Made by a program: the position numbers and the translations under genes. Positions 59,598-64,000 of a stretch of DNA of 64,000 nt are shown piece after piece (the stretch's first letter is position 1; the number at the start of each line of letters is the position of its first letter). The notes beneath the pieces were generated by a model, which did not search any database, was not told the DNA's origin, and saw only the letters and a list, made by a program, of their open reading frames with translations. This stretch comes from Chloroflexota bacterium (GTDB lineage Bacteria > Chloroflexota > Anaerolineae > Anaerolineales > Villigracilaceae), in assembly GCA_016234555.1 (NCBI GenBank), contig JACRBJ010000006.1:62001-126000 (forward strand), in the 5' to 3' direction.

Positions 59598-60118
59598 ATC
59601 GCTCCTCCGTTTTTGGTCAAGAGTACTTTCCTGCGGTTGATAAATTTCACGCCGAAATATACTGCCACATCACAGACCAGCATCCCGACCACAGCAGGGA
59701 CAAACACCGCCCAGCCCGATTCGCCGCCCGAGGTAACACTCCATGCGATCTTGCCCAGTGCTGCGAGATTGATGACCGCCACTCCCCATCCCCATGAGCG
59801 TTTCCAAAACGCCAGCGCGAGAAAATAGAAAAATGCAGGCACAGTCAGCGAGCCCAAGACTTTTGCGAGAGACCACTCACCGAGGATATAGTCCTTCTCG
59901 GCTTGTAGGAACTGCTCCACGGCTGGATCAACGGTTGCGGGTGCGGGAAACCAGAACATGCTGGTAAACAGGGCAATCACTGTAATGATGAGTCCCTTCC
60001 AACTGTGCTTGTAGGCGAAATAGGTGAAGGGTAGGATAAACATCGGGCGGATGTACCAACTCAAAACGTTGTGATGACGCGCCCATGCCCATGAAAGAAA
60101 ATCAGATAAGAATTCCAT
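59594..60118 (-). CDS. Membrane protein, unknown
   Basis: 174 aa from ATG 60118 (AAAAGGAGATT upstream). Four membrane segments (MFILPFTYFAYKHSWKGLIITVIALFTSMFW and others) and a short loop DPAVEQFLQAEKDYILGEWS. Ends in a 4-bp overlap with the next gene. Together the pair may form a membrane complex. Confidence 0.7.
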   Translation of the reverse strand: MEFLSDFLSWAWARHHNVLSWYIRPMFILPFTYFAYKHSWKGLIITVIALFTSMFWFPAPATVDPAVEQFLQAEKDYILGEWSLAKVLGSLTVPAFFYFLALAFWKRSWGWGVAVINLAALGKIAWSVTSGGESGWAVFVPAVVGMLVCDVAVYFGVKFINRRKVLLTKNGGAI

Positions 60119-60245
60119 TTTTGAATCTCCTTTTGGTTCATTCGCCTGCCTCCCTTTTTGTTTTGGGTTCCCAAAATCATGCGATCTTGGGAACCCAAAA
60201 TGTTTGTTGGCCGGGGTTACCTGCATGGGATCGAGAATACCTATC

Positions 60246-61205
60246 CTATGGCAAGTCCAACAGGTATAAGTATATTGCCGTGAGTTCCTCGTCATCCAAG
60301 CGTCCAATGGATTTCCACGGCATTCTTTCCGGGTCGATTTCATGACCAGATGGATCAACGCCTGTGCGCAGTAAGGTGATGAATTGTTCCTGTGTCCAAT
60401 TTTGCACCATTTTCAGGTTTGGACCAAACGGAGCCAATTGACCCTCAACGCCACCGTATAAATCTTCTCCATGGCAATCCCTGCAATCCTGATAGCTCAG
60501 GATGTATTTGCCGTATTCGACTGTCGGTCCCTTGGCAGGCGCAACGATTACATCTGTGATTGGCGGTTGTCCTGTTGGCAGCATGCCCGCGCCAAGCATG
60601 ATGAGCCCCAATGGATTGGGTTGATCCGGCGGATTCGGGGTTTCGTTTTCCACGGCCGGTTGACTGCGCAGGTAGGCGATCAAGGCTTGTAAATCCTCGT
60701 CGCTCATGTTGCGTCCCCTGAAATTCGACATGACGAATAGCCAGCGCCCATCGGGGTCAACGCCATTACGCAGGGCGCGAAAAATTTCACCGTCTGACCA
60801 ATCCTTTAGCGGGCCTGCCGGGGTTAGATTCGATGAAACAAAAGCACCAAGGGGTATTGGAAAATCTTTGCCGAGATCAACACCGCCGGTCAACGGTAAC
60901 TCCTTGTTAAGGGAGTGACAGGAGGTGCAAAACGAATCGGCAATATGCTTGCCACGCTCGATTTGTTCCAGCGTGCCAGCCACCTTCAAGTCGGGGACAG
61001 GCGCGGTGCGCGGGGTGTTGGCTTTGATCAAACCAACCACGGCTATTATGCTTAGCAAACCAATGAGCACTGAAAGCAGTCCGCTAAGAATGGAGCCCCC
61101 CCATTTCAAAAAGGCATTTTTGGTTTTCCAGGATTGTCGGGTTAGCCAGCCGAACAAAACCGAAACTGCCATCATAACCAGTAGGAAGAATATATTGGTA
61201 AACAT
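60246..61205 (-). CDS. Di-haem c-type cytochrome
   Basis: 319 aa from ATG 61205; RBS weak. Two N-terminal membrane segments (IFFLLVMMAVSVLFGWLT, ILSGLLSVLIGLLSIIAVV) then two cytochrome c domains with haem motifs CTSCH (about residue 98) and CRDCH (about residue 240). Axial Met candidates follow in both domains. Likely an electron carrier for periplasmic oxidation, similar to subunits of alcohol or aldehyde dehydrogenase complexes. No partner dehydrogenase is adjacent. Confidence 0.9.
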   Translation of the reverse strand: MFTNIFFLLVMMAVSVLFGWLTRQSWKTKNAFLKWGGSILSGLLSVLIGLLSIIAVVGLIKANTPRTAPVPDLKVAGTLEQIERGKHIADSFCTSCHSLNKELPLTGGVDLGKDFPIPLGAFVSSNLTPAGPLKDWSDGEIFRALRNGVDPDGRWLFVMSNFRGRNMSDEDLQALIAYLRSQPAVENETPNPPDQPNPLGLIMLGAGMLPTGQPPITDVIVAPAKGPTVEYGKYILSYQDCRDCHGEDLYGGVEGQLAPFGPNLKMVQNWTQEQFITLLRTGVDPSGHEIDPERMPWKSIGRLDDEELTAIYLYLLDLP

Positions 61206-61330
61206 TGTTTTACTCTTTTTCAAAGATAAAAAATAAGGGCAGTGGTCAAGTTGAAGTAAAAAATGGTGATACTGTCGACTGCCATCACTTCGTTCCAGAC
61301 CACTACCAGGAAATATAAGATGGATTTAGG

Positions 61331-61729
61331 TTATTGCACTTCGAAGGTCAGCGACCGATCCAGTGTGCCGTTCAAGTAGACATCCACTTTGTAGGAACCA
61401 ACGGGCCAGAGATTGTCATTGGACAGATCAAAGTGAACCGTATCATCACTGGAAGTGAAATTTGTCTCGTTGAGCAGGTAGTTCGGGTCGACTCCTTCGG
61501 CATTGACAGCAATCCATGCAACCTTGAGTTCGGTATCATCCGGTGCGTTACGCAAATCCACGAATAGATTGATTGTGTCGGACTGTGAAAAAGTGGTGGT
61601 GTGATTGCTGCCTTCTGCGTCGGTGGAAAGCCAGGCATCCCCGATATTTGCGGTGGAAAAGCCACAGGCAAGGATGGAAACTGCAAGGGCAACGAGAGCA
61701 AGAACGATTGATAATTTGTTGGTTTTCAT
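61331..61729 (-). CDS. Small lipoprotein, unknown
   Basis: 132 aa. Signal with lipobox SILACGF, then a beta-rich domain (INLFVDLRNAPDDTELKVAW, GSYKVDVYLNGTLDRSLTFEV) of immunoglobulin-like type. RBS AGGAATAT. No specific family recognised. Confidence 0.75.
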   Translation of the reverse strand: MKTNKLSIVLALVALAVSILACGFSTANIGDAWLSTDAEGSNHTTTFSQSDTINLFVDLRNAPDDTELKVAWIAVNAEGVDPNYLLNETNFTSSDDTVHFDLSNDNLWPVGSYKVDVYLNGTLDRSLTFEVQ

Positions 61730-61800
61730 GTCATATTCCTTTGGGTAATATATTTATTTTTGATAACTATTCAGGCGGTGTGTTTACACCCGCTTGTTGT

Positions 61801-63216
61801 CTATTTTGCTGCAGGCGGAATGTCATAACTGTGGCTGAAACGATTCTGCGGGTCAAATTTGGCTTTTAATTGTTGCAGGCGAATGTAAGCCTCCGGCGAA
61901 AACCCTTGTTGGGTGCGCTCACGTGTCTCTTCACCAGCCAGGAAATTCATGAACACACCGCCATGCAGGTGCGGCGTCAGTGCCCGCCTGAGTTGTACAA
62001 TGTGATGGCGAACAGCCTCGTGGGCTTCCGGCGTGGGCGCTCCGCCGACCACTTGAAGGATATGGTCCGCATCGCGATTTCCATACGCCGTTGCTGCCGG
62101 ATCAACCTTGGAGATTACGCCGCCTGCATGCCGAATCTCGGCAGATCCAAGTAGTGGCGGACCACTATGCGGCACAATGTAACGGATCAGGATGTCGGCA
62201 ATTTCGTCGTTGAGGCTATTCAGCCATGCGCCGCTTCCATGACCAGCGACCGGATCCACCGGATCGTTGCTGATGGTTGCCACCTGCGAGAAAGGCATGG
62301 CCTTCATATCATCCTTGAGCGGCGCCAGCCATGCACGCCAGTAGTTCAAAATTTCCTCACCTTGTTCAACTGGGCCGCAATAACAGGCACGTATCATCAC
62401 AAAGGATTGCCCGCGCAGGAATTCCGGCACCTGCGGAAATGGGGGATAATTCTTCAGCAGAACGGACGAAGTCAATTCGTCGGGAGCATTGGCAACCCAA
62501 CGGCGGTATTTCGCGAATACCTCCTTTGCCTTGTGAACCGGATAATATAGATTGCCGCCATACACGGTAGAAACAGGGTAAAGTCGAATCTCCATACCTG
62601 TGACCACACCAAAACTTCCGCCGCCTCCGCACAGCCCCCAAAATAAGTCTGCGTTTTCAGCAGTACTGGCGCGCAAGAGTCTTCCATCCGCAGTCACAAG
62701 CTCAAATTGATTCACGCTGTCAACGGCGAGACCATATTTACGCGCCAGCCAACCCATGCCGCCGCCGAGGGTGTATCCAACTGCTCCCACGTGTGGCGCA
62801 GAACCAAGCAAGGGCGCAAGGCCAACAGATTGAGCCTCCTCCAGTACACGGCCCCATTTCACGCCAGCGCTGACCCATGCAGTTTGTGCATCGGGATTCA
62901 CGTGGATGTCTGTCATCTGTGACGTAACGATGAGCAGACTGTTATTTGCTTCGCGGATAACGCCGTGCCCGGTGGCTTTAACGGCCACTTCCAAACCTTG
63001 CTCCTGTGCAAAACGGACCGCTTCGACAATGTCTGCTGCGTTTTGAGCAACGACGATAAGTGCGGGGCGCTGGTTGACGGTTAAATTCCACGCCTGCCGC
63101 GCCGTATCATAGCCATCGTCCTTCGGTGTGATGACTTGACCACCTACGCGAGTGCGTAATTTATCGAGCTCCTGTAAATCATAATTTTGGTTGATTGGTG
63201 AAGATGTAATTGTCAT
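61801..63216 (-). CDS. BBE-type FAD-linked oxidoreductase
   Basis: 471 aa. PCMH FAD-binding domain: RPALIVVAQNAADIVEAVRFA, VAVKATGHGVI with the FAD-linking His, and GGGMGWLARKYGLAVDSV where the second covalent Cys site is Val. C-terminal BBE motif YIRLQQLKAKFDPQNRFSHS. Oxidises sugars or alcohols, reducing oxygen or another acceptor. Divergent from the XRE regulator. RBS CTGGAGGC. Confidence 0.9.
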   Translation of the reverse strand: MTITSSPINQNYDLQELDKLRTRVGGQVITPKDDGYDTARQAWNLTVNQRPALIVVAQNAADIVEAVRFAQEQGLEVAVKATGHGVIREANNSLLIVTSQMTDIHVNPDAQTAWVSAGVKWGRVLEEAQSVGLAPLLGSAPHVGAVGYTLGGGMGWLARKYGLAVDSVNQFELVTADGRLLRASTAENADLFWGLCGGGGSFGVVTGMEIRLYPVSTVYGGNLYYPVHKAKEVFAKYRRWVANAPDELTSSVLLKNYPPFPQVPEFLRGQSFVMIRACYCGPVEQGEEILNYWRAWLAPLKDDMKAMPFSQVATISNDPVDPVAGHGSGAWLNSLNDEIADILIRYIVPHSGPPLLGSAEIRHAGGVISKVDPAATAYGNRDADHILQVVGGAPTPEAHEAVRHHIVQLRRALTPHLHGGVFMNFLAGEETRERTQQGFSPEAYIRLQQLKAKFDPQNRFSHSYDIPPAAK

Positions 63217-63385
63217 ATATGCCTCCAGGCAAGAACAATAAAACGATGAACCGTATCATTTATTAGTTCCTGTATTAAACGACATGGAGCACTTTAATTG
63301 GTATCTTTAGGCTATACAAAAATCAATACAAAAGCGGTACAATTTACCCATAATTCGTAAGACAACCACTAGAGAAAGTAAAAAA
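63217..63385. promoter_or_regulatory. Divergent promoter region between oxidoreductase and regulator
   Basis: 169 bp of AT-rich DNA shared by the two diverging genes. No clear operator was identified; the position suggests that the regulator controls one or both genes. Confidence 0.35.
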
Positions 63386-64000
63386 ATGGATATGACGCCT
63401 GCATCATTTGGGAATTGGGCCAAGCGCCGACGGCGGATGCTAGATCTCACTCAGAAGGAATTAGCCCAGCGGGCTGGGTGTTCTGTTGCCGCCCTGCAAA
63501 AGATCGAACGCGATGAACGTCGCCCATCACGGCAGTTGGCCGAACGGTTGGCAGATTTTCTGGAAGTCCCGCCCGATCAGCGGGCTTTGTTGCTAAAGGT
63601 TGCCCGTCGTGAGCGAATGATTGAAGCGCTCCCCTCCATACCTCGGCCTGCCCTGCCATCCATAAAAGAATCACCCCCGACGCACTCCAACTCCGAGCTT
63701 CCAATCCCGCCAACTCCGCTGGTGGGTCGTGAATCAGAGTTGGCTGAAATTGCGCGCCTGCTTCATGACCCTCAATGTCGTTTGCTCACACTAAGCGGAT
63801 CGGGAGGAATTGGCAAGACTCGACTTGCCCTTGAGACCGCCCGCCGATTACAGAAGACGATGCCTCACGGTGCATACTTCGTCTCTTTGGCGGGTGTCAA
63901 CGCACCGGGGTTCATCGTCCCGACCATTGCTGATGCACTAGGTCTTGGGATGTCGGGATCGATCGTTCAGACGGCGCAACTCTTGAACTACCTGCACGAT
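63386..64000 (+). CDS. XRE-HTH / NB-ARC ATPase regulator (truncated by window)
   Basis: 205 codons visible. Residues 1-70 are an XRE-type helix-turn-helix (SFGNWAKRRRRMLDLTQKELAQRAG, SVAALQKIERDERRPSRQLAERLADFL). A Pro-rich linker is followed by an AfsR/NB-ARC-type P-loop GSGGIGKTRLALETA (about residue 133). Such regulators usually continue with TPR or LuxR-like domains. An RBS-like agagaaag precedes ATG 63386. Confidence 0.85.
   Translation, partial: MDMTPASFGNWAKRRRRMLDLTQKELAQRAGCSVAALQKIERDERRPSRQLAERLADFLEVPPDQRALLLKVARRERMIEALPSIPRPALPSIKESPPTHSNSELPIPPTPLVGRESELAEIARLLHDPQCRLLTLSGSGGIGKTRLALETARRLQKTMPHGAYFVSLAGVNAPGFIVPTIADALGLGMSGSIVQTAQLLNYLHD

Overview
The window reads as a chromosomal segment of a bacterium, most likely Chloroflexota (Anaerolineae-like). 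This is inferred from the mix of families: lipoprotein solute-binding proteins with an MKKxLFVLMA...LSAC-type signal, a bacterial cyclic beta-1,2-glucan synthase, sugar ABC operons with GH31/GH36, clusters of small stress membrane proteins, and an XRE/NB-ARC regulator. No rRNA, tRNA, phage, IS or CRISPR was seen. All genes lie on the minus strand except ftsH (51084-52877) and the truncated regulator at the right edge (63386-64000).

Region 1 (1-8.9 kb) is a bacterial microcompartment (BMC) locus. One tightly spaced operon, read right to left from a good sigma-70-like promoter at 8846-8874, encodes a 3-keto-L-gulonate-6-phosphate decarboxylase-like enzyme with a Cys-containing extension, BMC-H, BMC-T, a small protein with a EutQ-like N-terminus and an encapsulation-peptide-like tail, BMC-P, a second BMC-H, a divergent PanB-like enzyme and an SDR dehydrogenase. 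Two unusual sugar-binding lipoproteins follow: one is a binding domain fused to an SMP-30/gluconolactonase propeller, the other carries two nearly identical binding domains in tandem. There is no aldehyde dehydrogenase, phosphotransacylase or B12 enzyme, so this is not a classic Pdu/Eut/GRM metabolosome. A sugar-acid (gulonate/ascorbate-like) substrate is the best inference.

Region 2 (9-20.6 kb) holds two oxidoreductases (QOR-type, AKR) and an alpha-glycoside utilisation operon: LacI regulator, ABC binding protein and two permeases, GH36 alpha-galactosidase and GH31 alpha-xylosidase/glucosidase. Two LacI-type operators lie in front of the binding-protein gene.

Region 3 (21-40.6 kb) has a giant cyclic glucan synthase with a tandem Usp protein, then stress and housekeeping genes: an eRF1-like small protein, cupin, Fe/Mn superoxide dismutase, RNB nuclease, phosphofructokinase, PAP2 phosphatase, radical SAM, SLOG/LSDAT, HU-like and CBS proteins.

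Region 4 (40.6-57 kb) is a general-stress island: lmo0937-type, GlsB/YeaQ (two), CsbD, YtxH, YggT, DUF3597, DUF3267, rhomboid, lone receiver, FtsH, repeat lipoproteins and a NarL-type two-component system. Nine copies of a two-hairpin intergenic element (about 60 bp) occur here, all in one orientation and nowhere else in the window. The long stem shows compensatory changes and keeps GGATG in its loop (minus sense). This is the strongest candidate for an undescribed regulatory system. A longer imperfect direct repeat containing two of the copies flanks ftsH.

Region 5 (57-64 kb) carries an FAD monooxygenase, an ECF-type sigma factor, two coupled membrane proteins, a di-haem cytochrome c, a small lipoprotein, a BBE-type FAD oxidoreductase and a divergent, truncated XRE/NB-ARC regulator.
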